NCBI GenBank assembly: GCA_963971305.1
Contig: OZ020308.1
Coordinates: forward strand, 34,749,275-34,813,274
Direction of reading: 5' to 3'
Length of the DNA stretch: 64,000 nucleotides
Source of the DNA: Arcuatula senhousia
Taxonomy: Eukaryota; Mollusca; Bivalvia; Mytilida; Mytilidae
The notes beneath the pieces were generated by a model, which saw nothing but the letters and a program-made list of their open reading frames with translations, searched no databases and had not been told where the DNA came from. Position numbers and translations under genes: made by a program. The stretch's first letter is position 1. Each line of letters starts with the position of its first letter. Positions 21,370 to 33,590 of the stretch are shown here, in pieces.

Positions 21370-21750
21370 TTCATGCAGTGTTATCATTTTTAGAATTACT
21401 TTTAATCAACACAAGGACAGTAACAGCACTATGCGTCCTAATTTCAATTTTTCCGTGACTAAAGAAGTGGAAAATTTTGGTCTCCAACTAATAAATGAGT
21501 CCTGTTCAGCTGCTTACTGTCCTTTTGTTGTTGTTTATATTGGTGTACTAACCCCAGATGTTGTCTTAAAATGCTTGAAAAAAGTACAGTGTCTTAAATC
21601 GCATTTAGGTATAATCAATAGAAAAAACGTAAATATTATGAGAGAGAGGACTGGTTGTGCGGGAGGTATTGCGATATGAGTGAGAAAACTACTTTTGAAT
21701 GAGTAAAGGGGTATTATAATCTGTGCTTTCTAGATATTTCTAAAAGGCTG
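21370..21750. other. Spacer between two opposed repeat arrays
   Basis: Unrelated to either array. It holds one 82-codon open frame on the plus strand without recognisable domain or splice context; I do not call it a gene. Confidence 0.35.
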
Positions 21751-21759
21751 ATGCATGCT

Positions 21760-23395
21760 TAAACCTTCAGCTCAGTGAGCTTTACAAAGGTCTCCATTGG
21801 GCCGAAGTTGTCAGATGACCCCTTATAGGTCATTTAAAGGTGGAAAATAGCATTTTTCGCGTTGTTGGCCTACAATGAAAACTATAACAGAAAGAGAAAA
21901 GCTGTTCCTTGCTTAATCTGTCATTCAGCTCATTGAGCTCTTTAAAAAGTCTCCATTAGGTCGAAGTTGTCAGATGACCCCTAATAGGGTTATGACCTTT
22001 TAAAGGAGAAAACTTGTGGTTTTGGTGTTTTTAGCTCACCTGACCCGAAGGGTCATGTGAGCTATTGTCATCGTTAAGCGTCCGTCGTCCGTCTGTCCGT
22101 CCGTTAACTTTTCTTCAAAGATCTTCTTCTCTGAAACCACTGAAGGGATTGCATTGAAACTTGGTATACTTGATTTTTAGGATGTCCTCTACCAAGTTTG
22201 TGAATTATATACATTTCGACAAACCAACATGGCCGCTGTTGCTAAAAATAGAACAGGGGGGTCAGACCATTGTTTTTACCTTATAACTCGAAAAGTATAA
22301 GAGATAGAGACAATCCGAAGCAACCTTCCTTCTTCAGCATCAAAAGCTCTACAAATCTTTCCATTGAGTCGAAGTTGTGAAACGACTCCTTATAGGAGTT
22401 ATTGCCCTTTAATCATCAAAATTGACCATTTTTTCAGTTTTTGGACAATATCTTGAAAACCGTTAGAGCTAGAGGAAAAGTTAGCATTGCAAAATTGTTA
22501 AGCTCATTGAGATCTACAAAAATGATTTCAGTGTCAAAATTGTCAGATCAGTCGTTTAAGAGTTATTCCCCTTTAACTGTTTTTTTCCATTAATTTACAC
22601 TGATTTTCAAAAATCTTCTTCTCTGAAACCACTGAAGGGATTGCATTGATACTTGGTATACTTGATCTTTCTGATGTCCTCTACTAAGTTTGTGAATTAT
22701 ATACGCGTTGACCAACCAACATGGCCGCCCTTGCTAAAAATAGAACGGGGGGGTCAGACCATTGTTTTCGGCTAATAACTCGAAAAGTATGAGATAGGGA
22801 AAATCCAAAGCAACCACTCATGTTTAGCATTAAAAGATCTACAAATCTCTCCATTGAGTCAAAATTGTGAAACGACTCCTTATAGGAGTTATTGCCCTTT
22901 AATCGACAAAATTGACCATTTTTGCAGTTTTTGGACAATATCTTGAAAACCGTTAGAGCTAGAGGATAAGTTAGCTTGCAGAATTGTTAAGCTCATTTAG
23001 ATCTTCAAAACTGATTTCAGGGTCAAAATTGTCAGATCAGCCATTTTAGAGTTATTCCCCTTTAACTGTTTTTTTTCCATTAATTTTAACTGATTTTCAA
23101 AAATCTTCTTCTCTGAAACCACTGAAGGGATTGCTTTGAAACTTGGTACACTTGATCTTTAGGATGTCCTCTACCAAGTTTGTGAATTATATACATGTCA
23201 ACCAACCAACATGGCCGCAATTGCTATGGTCCTTATAGGAGTTATTGCCCTTTAACTGTTTTTTTTAAAAAATCTTCTCTGAAACTACTGAAAGGATTGT
23301 TTTGCAGCTTTGTATTCTTGAAAGTTTGTGAAATTATTCAAACTTTGGCATAAGAGATCAGGTGAGCGATTCAGGCTCCTGGGAGCCTCTAGTTT
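21760..23395 (-). repeat. Inverted pearl-like array with ~490-bp higher-order units
   Basis: Read on the minus strand it starts GAGGCTCCCAGGAGCCTGAA (23370s) and carries a GACGGACAGACGG-type tract near 22.09 kb and the hairpin AGCTCACCTGACCC-gaa-GGGTCATGTGAGCT near 22.03 kb. ATCTTCTTCTCTGAAACCAC recurs at 22121, 22613 and 23103, so three units of about 490 bp are present. 21760-22030 holds ~155-bp units of the 19.7-kb type. Confidence 0.8.
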
Positions 23396-23399
23396 TTGC

Positions 23400-24840
23400 T
23401 TAGAATGAAAACTGTTGCCTTTGCCTTTAACCTATAAAAGACCAAGAAAAGCTTTTGTTTGCTTAAATGTGGATATGTGTGATCTACAAAAGTCTTCATA
23501 TGTGGAAGTTGTTAGTGATCGTTTATTGCCCAAAAATATTTTCATTTCTTCAGACTCCTGGAAACCTCTTGTTAACCTATAGTATGAAAATTGGATTTAA
23601 CCTATAAAAGATTATGAAAAGCTTCCGTTGGCTTAAATGTTTGGCTATATGTGCTCTACAAAAGCCTTCATAAGTGGAAGTTGTATGATAATCTTTTATT
23701 GAAGTTATTCATCTCAGATGCCCCAAAATATTTTCATTTTATCAGTTTTTGAAGTCAGGTGAGAGATTAAGGCATATGGGAGCCTCTTGTTCATTTATTA
23801 TATTTTGTTTTTGACACCGCAAGCCCATTTACTTTTTCTTTATTCGCGTTGTCGACTCTTATAAAATACAAACACTCCTAAAATATAAATATTTATTAAT
23901 AACAATATATAACAGCACATTATAACAACGAACGTTTGTTTCCATTGATACATATAAAAATAAACTTTAAAAGCATAAAATACCAACAAATTTAAAAACA
24001 TACTCGTACATCAATTATTTTACCAAAAATATTTTATATCTTAGTCTTAGAAAGTAAATTTCAAATTTACAGAAATAGGCCTATTATATTAAATCATAGT
24101 GAAAATTATCCTTTACATAATTAAAATCGTAATTGTAACTAGGTACAATTATGTCGCGGTGACAACACATAAGGTGCCCAAACTTTTCTTGGATATTACA
24201 ACATTCAACATGCCAAAAATCACATGAATTACTTTGAAATCGAACAAAGACATTTTACCTGGCGCGAATGTATAGTAAAATTGTCATTCGACATTCGGGT
24301 CACAAAACCCGCTGTTACATTGAACTCAGCAATCCTAAAACATTAAGAAAACCAAATTTCAAGAGTATTTGACAAACATTTAATATTTGTTTATTTGAAG
24401 TAACAGCCGCCATAGTGAAACCGGAAGTCGGAGGGAAATTTTGAAAATACCAGCATACTTCGTGGGATCTTGTCTACCTGTATACTATATTTCGTGAAAG
24501 TAGGACGCCGTTTAAGTTTCAGTATTTATCACTGCTATTCTCATTCCCTTTTGTCACAAAATGCAGACAATTTACATACAATTTTAAGTACAATATCAAT
24601 GCTATTATAACAACAATCAGCAAAAACAATGAACATTCGTTTCAACAAACATACATTTACAAAATATGTTTTTTTTTTACTTTTTTATAAGTCTAAACAC
24701 ATTTGACATACACTGCCACAAAATTATTTTTAATAGGCTTGTCTATCAGCTTTTACATTATCACAATACTGCGTGTACCTTTAATGTAATACAAAGTTGT
24801 GCAACAAGAACACACAGCTAATTTATGTAGAACAACAGGA
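23400..24840. other. Decayed repeat then AT-rich sequence, no gene seen
   Basis: 23400-23800 holds two diverged ~190-bp repeats (AACCTATAAAAGA...GAAAAGCTT...TGCTCTACAAAAG). The remainder is AT-rich with no supported exon. Confidence 0.4.
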
Positions 24841-24849
24841 ACCCTTTCT

Positions 24850-24905
24850 GGCCCAGAAGCGTCGATAAAAGGGCGTTATGCACCAACACATACACACACA
24901 CAGAG
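24850..24905 (+). repeat. 3' end of a SINE (truncated)
   Basis: GCGTCGATAAAAGGGCGTTA and CACCAACACATACACACACA match the tail of the SINE at 41.6 kb. Confidence 0.6.
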
Positions 24906-25329
24906 GAACCCTTGCACTAGGTGGATATGACAAATTGAAACGATGATATATAGAAATTAGAGTAAAAATGGATTTGATAGTATTTGGCAAATTTTACCAA
25001 CAATGAACCTTTCATTTCACTTATTGGTTTGAAGAATATTTTTTGAAAGCCCTCTTATATTAATTCTAAGAATAAATGGAAATGAACCTTTCAAAGATTC
25101 TTCTGAATATAAAGTGTATAGTTAAAGAGGAAAACTGCATACGTATATTCTTCAAAAAGACTTTATCCAAGAATTCTATTGATTACAAAATACAAAGAAT
25201 AAAAACGATATTAATAGAACAAAAAATTTGGTTGTAATGGATCTGCCTATTGCGAGTTGAATCCCTCTTCAATAGCGCTTTAAACTAATAATTTGAGGTT
25301 AGAAAAATAAATGTGCCAAAAAAGAAGTT

Positions 25330-25730
25330 CTCATACCACACACCAAAGTTCGAATCAGGACGCCAAGTCTAGCAAATATCGATCCCATATTAGCAGTAGC
25401 TCGGAACAAGGCTAGCATTTCCGGTCTCACCTCGCTTCTCTTTAAACGTTTCCGGGAAAATCCGGACGGTAACACAAGTGTAACAGTAGCACAAACTCCT
25501 CACAGTTCCAGTTCCCGCCGCCAACGTTCCGTTAACTAATTTCCGCTACTACTTTTGTAGACACTGCGAAGAAGTTTGACAGTAGTGGTAGTCCAGAGCA
25601 AGTTTGGTATCAATATTAATGTATGACCATGTTTATATGGCGTCATGTAAAAGTAATAAGACACTAAGGATGTGGTCTCCTTATCCTAGTTTCCCATTTA
25701 GAAGCATTATGTGGTAGTGAAAAAATCTTC
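25330..25730. other. GC-richer block below the receptor gene
   Basis: Contains a short open stretch on the minus strand (about 25420-25500) ending at a gtgaga that could be a splice donor. No start, partner exon or domain was recognised. Confidence 0.25.
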
Positions 25731-25736
25731 TTCTGA

Positions 25737-26768
25737 TTAAAAATCATCAGTTGCTACGCGTTCATGTATGTGTCGTAAAAAGAAAGCAGCTACATCATTC
25801 ATCACTACGTTAGCTGTGTTTCGAAGTTCAAAGTTCAGAACAAAATATACTGGGAAATATAAAGCATAGATCAACAAAAGCACGAAGTGACAGATGATCA
25901 GTTGTTCATATACACAGTCATTTTGAGCACCGTCATAACTAGGAATCAACAGGCTAAATATAGTTATTGGCCATTCAATAAAAAGTGTAAGCACCAAAAT
26001 GCCTATGGCTTGGCTCTCTTGTAATGTAGCTCGGATATTCCGCGAAACACCTGTTCGACTAGCCGCAAACATATTTTGTCGTCGTAGATAAGTCCTGCGA
26101 ATGGCGTAGATAAGCAGGAGTACACAAATTGTCATTATTGTACATGGTATGAGCTGAACTGAAAATGTGTACAGGTATCGATAAAACTTTTGATAAGCAA
26201 CATCAGTGAACACGGGTCGATATTTGAAAGCACACGGTGTGCCAATCTCGTACGTAAAATCGGAAAACTTGTAAATGTGAACTAGAAATGCACACATATA
26301 AATTGAAAGCGTGTACCTGAAAAATCCTTTGGTTTTATACCACACTAAAGCCCGGAAAGGCCACCGAAAGCTTACAAATCGTTGTACACCATAAAGCAAC
26401 AGCTGCCACATGCTAATAGTATGGCATATAGCGGGAAGTACATATCCTAAAACTCTATACGCATAGCACCAGTTCAATGTTGTCATTTTCTCCTTAAAGT
26501 TTTCGCAAAAGAAATGGAAAAATACCGGTAGTTGAAAAACACCGTGGAGCGCGTTTGATATCGCAATACCCGTACCCTGCACTGTAGCAGCATTTCTGTC
26601 CTCTTTGACGTAATTGATCAATACAATGTAAAAAATGTTTTCAATCAGCGTAATGAACACAACAATTGGAGCAGCAATGCCATAGAGGATTTTAGCTGAT
26701 TTAAAGTCACAGTCTGAAATGAATGAACCATTTACGAACGGGGGTAATCCTAAAAATATCTCTTCCAT
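25737..26768 (-). CDS. Seven-transmembrane (rhodopsin-class) receptor, orphan
   Basis: 343-residue intronless frame from ATG at 26768. Seven hydrophobic segments lie at about residues 27-53, 65-88, 103-125, 146-166, 197-223, 253-276 and 288-314. A Cys before TM3 (NWCYAYR) and one in extracellular loop 2 (GTPCAFKY) can form the usual disulfide. The TM3 segment LPAICHTISMWQLLLYGVQR resembles FMRFamide/sex-peptide-receptor-type peptide receptors. Two canonical class-A motifs are changed: DRY is QRF and NPxxY is FPVYF. An early NGSF gives an N-glycosylation site. It is clearly paralogous to the frame at 34692-35738 (both start MEE, then LGLPP/MGLPP). Ligand unknown. Confidence 0.75.
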   Translation of the reverse strand: MEEIFLGLPPFVNGSFISDCDFKSAKILYGIAAPIVVFITLIENIFYIVLINYVKEDRNAATVQGTGIAISNALHGVFQLPVFFHFFCENFKEKMTTLNWCYAYRVLGYVLPAICHTISMWQLLLYGVQRFVSFRWPFRALVWYKTKGFFRYTLSIYMCAFLVHIYKFSDFTYEIGTPCAFKYRPVFTDVAYQKFYRYLYTFSVQLIPCTIMTICVLLLIYAIRRTYLRRQNMFAASRTGVSRNIRATLQESQAIGILVLTLFIEWPITIFSLLIPSYDGAQNDCVYEQLIICHFVLLLIYALYFPVYFVLNFELRNTANVVMNDVAAFFLRHIHERVATDDF

Positions 26769-27339
26769 CGATAGTCTTGGTGGCTATATATTCAATATTG
26801 TTTAAATATCCACCAAGCATAATCAAGATAAGCTTACGATGAAATGGGATGATCGTGTAAAAATCCAAATCAAAATTTAATGCAAAAAAAATAATCATGC
26901 CGCAATGTTTATACTTTTAGTATAAATGCCAAAATTATTCTGCATGATTGGAATTTTGAACAGGAACGGAGTCGACTATTACTAGTAGTTAACGTTCAGC
27001 TTTGAAAAATAACGAGGCTTGGATCGATTCTCATCTTATATCCAACAATTTTCCCCGATCGATTTTTGGCTGGCAGTAAGATGTTAGCTACAATGAAATT
27101 TGATGTGTCAAAGAGAGAAATCATTCAAAATAAAGGTTTTAATACAACGGCTATATATAGAAATCTGCAAGGCGATACTTGGATATAATTTGTTATTGGT
27201 CATAAAAGAATACTGATTAAATAAGTGAAATGAATATATGTTTGCTTGTTTGAAATCATAACCACTATTGAGAGAGGCACGATTGTGGTTATATGAACCT
27301 CTCAAACATCTAATCACTATTTGTATGTGAGTGAGTGAG

Positions 27340-27600
27340 TTGGAGTGTTACGCCCGTGGAACGCTATATAGGTTATTTACAGGCGATGAACATGAAAATG
27401 ATGATAAAATGAACATGAAATGATGATGATAAATGAAATATAGGGGTGGGCTGGGAAACAAAGGACCGGTAAATTTTGAAGAACCACAGGAAAAGGGGAG
27501 AGGTGGGTAGGGGTAGAAAATTTAGCCTATGTGGTGCACTACTTTGCGGTCCACAAAAGGGTCTTTTACGTGCATGAAGCGTGGCACTCCCCACACATGT
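27340..27600. repeat. Probable dispersed repeat with GATGAT tracts
   Basis: Compositionally distinct: ATGATGATAAA tracts, GGGGAGAGGTGGGTAGGGG and GGTCTTTTACGTGCATGAAG. No second full copy is present in the window, but CAAAACAGGGTCTGTTCTAG near 27.92 kb echoes its end. It is not coding. Confidence 0.35.
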
Positions 27601-28021
27601 GATTATAATCCAAAGTATATACTAGTATATAAAATTTACAGCATGACTGTTTTGGTATTAATTTATTAATATAACATGAGTTGCCAAGTGCATGTTTTTT
27701 CCACAAAAAATACATGCATGTATTAGAAAAAGATCGTATTTTGAAAATTCTGTTTTCGTGTATAATTCCAATTCAAAATTTAATGCAAAACAAAAATACT
27801 AGTATTCATGCAGCAGCAATATTTTTACTTCAGTATAAAAACCAAAACATTATTATCTTGATAATAGTATTGCCCCGGGGGTTACTGGATCCCAATGCAA
27901 ATGGTTATACCTATGTGCCGCAAAACAGGGTCTGTTCTAGTAGATGAACATGATCATAATTTTCAATCCCTTAAAGAACATGTTTATAATTTGACGTCAA
28001 AGGTCCAGCATCTGTAATTCA

Positions 28022-28330
28022 GACAATCAATCAATCAATCAATCAAAGTTTTATTTAAAGTCGATGCATATATAACAAAGTAACACAAGCTCTAATGAGC
28101 TTTTAAATCGACTATACATATTACAAAACATGACATACAAATATACAAATATACACAGATAATAAAAATACATGCATACATAAATAAATACACATAGTTA
28201 ATTAAGACATGATATAAAAGCTATATAAGTAATTTGCGAAGAAATTATCATGCAGTATTATATAAGCACAGCATTAGTAAAAATTAATTGGTACGCACAG
28301 AAACAGCAGTAGTACTAATACAGAAAGCTA
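28022..28330 (-). mobile_element. Probable LINE 3' end with (TGAT)n tail
   Basis: On the minus strand the sequence ends TTTAAATAAAACTTTGATTG followed by five to six TGAT repeats. A tetranucleotide tail after an AATAAA-like signal is typical of CR1/L2-type LINEs. No coding part was seen. Confidence 0.4.
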
Positions 28331-28567
28331 GAAAAGGATGCCAGGCCACGAGCAAACCTGTTCCTGCCTTACATTTTGACTGCCCAAAATCAGAGACAGG
28401 ATATGGTTTCGTATGTGTTTGAAGTCACTAACAGGTCCAGGTTTGAAAACCACATCTACACATAGGTATGCTATAGGTAGGAGAGTACCAAAAATAGACA
28501 AATATATCACATGTAATTGTTTGGAGTTTATCCTTTGATATATCAGTTAAAATGAACGATCCACGCT

Positions 28568-28685
28568 TGGATTTCCACCACTTCAAGTTCTTTGTGTTGT
28601 TATGAAATCACACAGAAATCTCTATGTGTTAGCTGCACCGATTCCTGCCGTCATAACTTTGTGTAATAACGTGATATATATACGT
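28568..28685 (+). pseudogene. Decayed 5' fragment of a third seven-transmembrane receptor
   Basis: From 28611 the frame reads HRNLYVLAAPIPAVITLCNN followed by VIYIR, matching RNLYGLAAPALAVITVCNN and VIYLI of the receptor at 34.7 kb. Upstream bases 28568-28610 still align at DNA level (GGATTTCCACCA, CTTCAAGTTCTTTGTGT) but with frame-breaking indels. After TM1 the similarity stops and TAG/frame disruption follows. A truncated gene copy. Confidence 0.75.
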
Positions 28686-28689
28686 TTTA

Positions 28690-29440
28690 GGGTTTTTTAC
28701 CCTGAAAAGGCCGTAACTAAAAAAAAGATCTTCTGATTCTTTGCCCAAAGCCGGTTTTTGTAAGGCTAAACCAGCTGAAGGCTGCAGCTGTTCTCTATTT
28801 GCAATGGTAGCATTACATGCAACTCCCTATTAAGTCTTTAGGTCAACTTTGACCAAATTCTGACTTTTGTAGAGCTCAATGAACTTAAGTTTCTCGAGTG
28901 ATCTGAAATAGTTTACAGTCTAATAGACAAAAATCGATATCATGAAAAAAGTTTATCCGTAATCAAGATAGACTTAAACGCGAAAGGGTGTAATCTGTCC
29001 ACTTCTTTTGTAGATCATTTGTTGTGTAAGAAAAGGGTGCACTAGAGTTTAACTATAAGTAACTATGTGTATACTTTTTTATACGACTATAAAAACTTAC
29101 CCTCTTGTGCTGTTTAACAATGGCGGCGATATTGTTTATTTTGAGCAATGTTGTAGAAGTCATCCTTTTAGTGAAGTTTGCAAGCTATAACGGCCCATCG
29201 CACAAAATCGCTGCAGAGGGGCATTCCCCTTTTATCACGACTAAACCGATCAGTCAGTCAGTTATGATGGTGTTAAAATGACTGTGTATATGAACACCTT
29301 ATTGTGTCTTTCTTTGTGTTACATAAAAGCAACTATTGTTATATTCAGTTCTCTTTAACTTTGTTTCTATTGAACTTGTACATTGGCTTCCAGTAACAGA
29401 TCCGTGCAGAAATTTTTTAAAGTCACTGTGGTCCCAAACT
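28690..29440. repeat. Decayed repeats and AT-rich sequence
   Basis: 28.79-28.95 kb shows weak matches to the 19.7-kb unit (ACTTTTGTAGAGCTCAATGA). The rest is unclassified. Confidence 0.4.
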
Positions 29441-29447
29441 CTAGAAA

Positions 29448-29600
29448 ATAAAGGTAATAACAAAACTACCGAACTTGAATGATCAATCTCATGACAAAAA
29501 CGAATCAGTCATACCGGAGAATTGGTGGATCGTAATGGTCCTGACTTGGTACAGGCATTTCAAACGAAATGGTGGGTTAAACCAGGTTTTATGGCGCCAA
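29448..29600 (+). repeat. Dispersed repeat, second copy of 12846-12975
   Basis: Same block order as the copy at 12.85 kb, extended by AAATGGTGGGTTAAACCAGG. Confidence 0.75.
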
Positions 29601-29939
29601 ACCTCCCTCTTCCATTGCAATCTTAGGATCCGGTAATGACCTTAACAAGGAAGTTCCAGTCCAATCTTTAAGCAATTTTGCAGAAAATCTGCGTAAAACT
29701 AAGAAAATCCGAAAGAAAGAGGAGTTCCAACACCCTCCCTCTGGATCCGCTACTGGCTACTATTTATTACCTATTGGCTATCCATGGAAGTGCTTGTATA
29801 ATAACCTTGTATAAAACTACTAAAATTAAAGGCATGTTACAATGTTAAGCCAACAAATACTTTCTAAAATATTTTTGTAGTAGTATAAATTTATATGCAT
29901 AGACATGCTGCTTTTATCAAAATAAAAATTTATAGATTT

Positions 29940-30970
29940 TTAAATTTTTTGATATGCTGAAGGGTATAATGTTTTGACTGGTCCGTCAGTCAATCTGTCC
30001 GTGATCAAAATATTTGTAACATATATTTCTCAGTTATTATTAATCGTAGGCTTTTGGTATTTGGTATGTATAGCCTCAGGTAGGGATCCCATATGGTCTT
30101 CTTCCTGTTAAACGAGCTGACTGAGACTTTTTTCACTAAATTTTCAGGTTCAAAATTTTTGTAAGATTTGTCAGCAACTATTAATTGTAGGCTTTTTATA
30201 TTTGATATGTAGCTTCAGGTAGGGATTCCATATGGTTGGATACGTTTTCAGGTCAGTCGATCATCTATTTCCTGTTTGACGAGCAGACTTTTCACTAAAT
30301 TTTTAGGGTTAAAAATTCTGGTAACAGAATTTTTTAGCATCTATTAATAGAAGGCTTTGGATATTTTTAATGTAGCTTCAGGTAGAGTCCCATATGGTGT
30401 GATACGTCTGTCGATAATCTATTTCCTGTTTAACGAGACGACTTAGACAAAATTTTCGGGGTCGAACATTTTCTTAACAATTTGTAAGCACTTATAATCG
30501 TAGGCTTTTGATATTTGGTATGTAGCTTCAGGAAGGGGTTCCATATGGTTAGATACGTTTTCAGGTCAGTCGATCATGTACTTCTTGTTTAACGAGCCGA
30601 CTTAGACTTTTTTCACTAAATTTTCAGGTCAAATATTTTCGTAGGAGAATTCTCAGCAACTTTTAATCGTAGGCTTTTGATATTTAGTATGCAGCTTCAG
30701 GTAGTGGTTCCATATGGTGGTAGACGTTTTCAGCTTTGGGGCTCCTCGATGGGGGGGTACCAGGAATCAAGTAATCAGCATTTATTTGCCAAAGTAACCA
30801 AATTATCATATATCTTTTATAAATTTTTTATAAATTCAAACCTTGGTAATCTAATAATCATTAAAATTTGCTCTTGTAATCAAATAAAATGGCCTGGGTA
30901 TCATGTAATCAAAAACCTCATGAGAAGGCAAAGCTTTGTCGATCTTCTACTTCCTGTTAAACGGGCCGAC
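29940..30970 (+). repeat. Pearl-like array, about five ~140-170-bp units
   Basis: Begins near GGTCCGTCAGTCAATCTGTC. Each unit has ATCGTAGGCTTTTGATATTT, GTATGTAGCTTCAGGTAGGG, CCATATGGT, CAGTCGATCAT and TTTCACTAAATTTTCAGG. The word TAGGCTTT falls near 30047, 30188, 30352 (as AAGGCTTT), 30502 and 30670. Confidence 0.75.
30739..30931. mobile_element. 193-bp insertion inside the last array unit, 7-bp duplication
   Basis: AGCTTTG occurs at 30732-30738 and 30932-30938. Removing the sequence between restores a normal unit (TTTTCAGCTTTGTCGATCTT). No inverted ends are visible. Confidence 0.5.
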
Positions 30971-31584
30971 TTGGAAAGAAAACGACTTTTTATTTCCTAA
31001 CTTTAAATAAGTAATATCTGTCCATAATGTGGAGGCTAGGGGTATGTGAGCATGCTCACTAAGGTTCTTTCATTGATTTAGCTAATTGTTTGTCATCTTG
31101 CTACACCACCTACAATTACAAGTTACAGATCGCTGTCTGTATTTTATGACACAAAAAAAAATTGTATACGAAATTGCTACATTTAAGTTATATTCCATCT
31201 CACATTCATTTTGACTATGTAATCATTTTATCAGTCTGATTCAGAATGTCATTTAAAATCATCTTATTAAAATGTATATTTCATATTAATAAATTGTTAA
31301 TAAAATTTTTCATTTTGTTTTTGAAACGAGTGATAGACACTAAAATCCGAGGTTTTTTTATATTTTTTTTAAAGCTGAGTTTAGATTCAAGATCTAAGAC
31401 ATTGGATGCATACGCTTTTACTGTTTTTAACATAAATGGTGTCTGTGTATTTGTTTCAAATTGTTGGTTTAATTTGATATTTCATAGTTTATTTTTATAT
31501 CTCTATGGTAACATATCAGATTTTGTTCATGTTGTTGTTAATATGTTCTTTATTGTTAACAATAAATATCTTCAGCAAGTTTTA

Positions 31585-32262
31585 AAGTCCACAGCGCATT
31601 TAAGGCGGAATATGATTGTATTCGGCCTAAAAACTCATTCCGTCAACAAGATGTGAAATATAACCCATCAAAATCAATCAAGTAATTAATGTGAATGTTA
31701 TAGGTATTCTTGTTATATTATTATGGGCCGAAACATCTTAGGGACGAAAGGGGCGAAATCCTGGGACGAAAGTTTTGACGCATAAGTTCTGGGGCAAGCC
31801 GGGGTTGCAGCTTCAAAATTTTTATCTAAAAACGATTGCCATATTATATTCTAGCAGAATATTGCCGTGCCTTGATTTTTTTCACATACATTTTTTTGAA
31901 AAAAATGGGGATTTATTGTTCAAATTAGCGAATCCGAGCCAACCTGCTGACAATTTATGCTAATTATTTTATTTGTATACCAAACACACTGTTGGCACGG
32001 CAATATTCCGTTAGGAGGTAAAAGTTTTGAAGCTGTGAGCGCGGCTTGCCCCAGAACTTTTGCGTCGAACTTTTCGTCCCAAGATTTAGCCCCTTTCGTC
32101 CCTAAGATATTTCGGCCCATATCAATATGACAAAAATATCTATAACTTTCACATATATTATTCAATTGATCTTGATGGGTCATATTTCGCATCTGGTTGA
32201 CGGAAAGAGTGTTACATGTATGGCCGAATAAAGTCATATTCTGCCTTAAATGCGCTGTGTCT
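31585..32262. mobile_element. Long foldback element, ~300-bp arms
   Basis: The left arm starts CACAGCGCATTTAAGGCGGA and contains GGGCCGAAACATCTTAGGGA, CGAAAGGGGCGAAATCCTGG and GTTCTGGGGCAAGCCG. The right arm (about 31965-32262) is its reverse complement at roughly 85%, ending TTAAATGCGCTGTG. The ~80-bp middle is unrelated. The reading frames across it are by-products of the symmetry. Confidence 0.8.
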
Positions 32263-32314
32263 TCATAATAGCTATCTTTGCTCAATAGATGGAGGTAAAT
32301 TGGTCTTCAGGTTG

Positions 32315-33590
32315 CAGGGACGGATCAAAGATTTTTTGTTTATGGGGGCATGTACATTGTTTTTCGTCGAGCGTAGCGAGACGTCGAAATTATTAAGTGT
32401 GTTTTTACATGGATTTTGTGCAAAAATATAATTTTGTCAGTTTAAGGGGGCGTACGCCAGGTACGTCTTTCCTTGGATCCGTGCTTGGATTGTTTTAAAG
32501 ATATAGAGCTATCTCTATTTACATGATAGAGTACCATTGGAGTAAAATACAAACAAAGGAAAATTCGGAAGGTCCAAACACTTAAGTTTTGATATCGAAA
32601 ACCTAACTGCGGGCAGTATTGAGAAAAGCTAACCTAACTCGATGCACGTAAATAAAAACATATCATAAGCAACTGCACATATAGTACCCTGCACGTTAAT
32701 CACATTTCTCATACTCATATATTGTCACATATCTTACCTAAACATTTATCAATTTACTTAAATAAAAACATGTGACATAAACAATGGTGAACTTTTTGAG
32801 AAAAAAACAAGAGGCTCCCATGAGCGTGAATCGACCACATGGTCCTTAAGCTATAAGGGTCTCTTCTATGAGCTAAATAATATGATGCAGGTCAAACCTG
32901 AAAAGCTCCCGCAGATAAAGTAAATTTCTTATATCTTATATATATATAAATATAAGGTGCCTCATACTTTACTTAAAGCAAGAACTCATTATCTTTATAA
33001 TAACAGCAAGAAAGGCAATCATTTACATGATTTTGAAAAAAAAAGAACGCGCTGCAAACAGAACAAGGAAGTTATATTCTGTGGACCTCGCCGAAGTCAC
33101 CTTCTACTTTCATTTTCGAATGCACAGCCGGCTGGAGGAAAATAACAAACACAGTTTGTTTATTGAGGACAAAGTAAATCTAATGACTGCAGGGAATGAA
33201 ATTTGTCTGCTGAATTAATCAAGTTATTTGTTTGGTTGACAATACACCGCTTTTTTGGCAAAAATTAGAATGACAGGTTCCCGCGCTTCTGTCATTTTGT
33301 TTGGATGGACGCGACCTCTAGTGATAGAATGCATATGGACGCCAATAATTAAAATATGCCCGAAGTCCTGATTTTTTAATTTTTCAAATTCTTTACGTTT
33401 AAAACATTTCATAGCTGGGAATACTTTAAATAATTATATTAATACAATAACTATGTTTATTATTTTTTTAAATTGAAAATTACAAAAAAGGAATTTAATT
33501 TTGCATTCCGTGTTATTGGGTGCGGATTTCTAACTAGCTTATACGTCTTCCGGTTTAAGGCATCATACTCAGTCAACTTAGCTCCCGCAG
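32315..33590. other. Mixed decayed repeats, no gene seen
   Basis: 32806-32960 starts GAGGCTCCCATGAGCGTGAA, a decayed end of the 19.7-kb array family. The rest is AT-rich with no supported exon. Confidence 0.35.

Noticed and set aside
21431..21679. 82-codon frame between the two opposed arrays
   Set aside because: No domain, splice context or start support; length is within chance for this composition.
19704..23395. CRISPR-like regular spacing
   Set aside because: Whole ~155-165 or ~490-bp units are repeated with no unique spacers, in a eukaryotic genome.
31246..31656. 136-codon hydrophobic frame
   Set aside because: Composition is what AT-rich DNA gives (Phe, Ile, Lys, Asn), and its end overlaps the arm of a foldback element.
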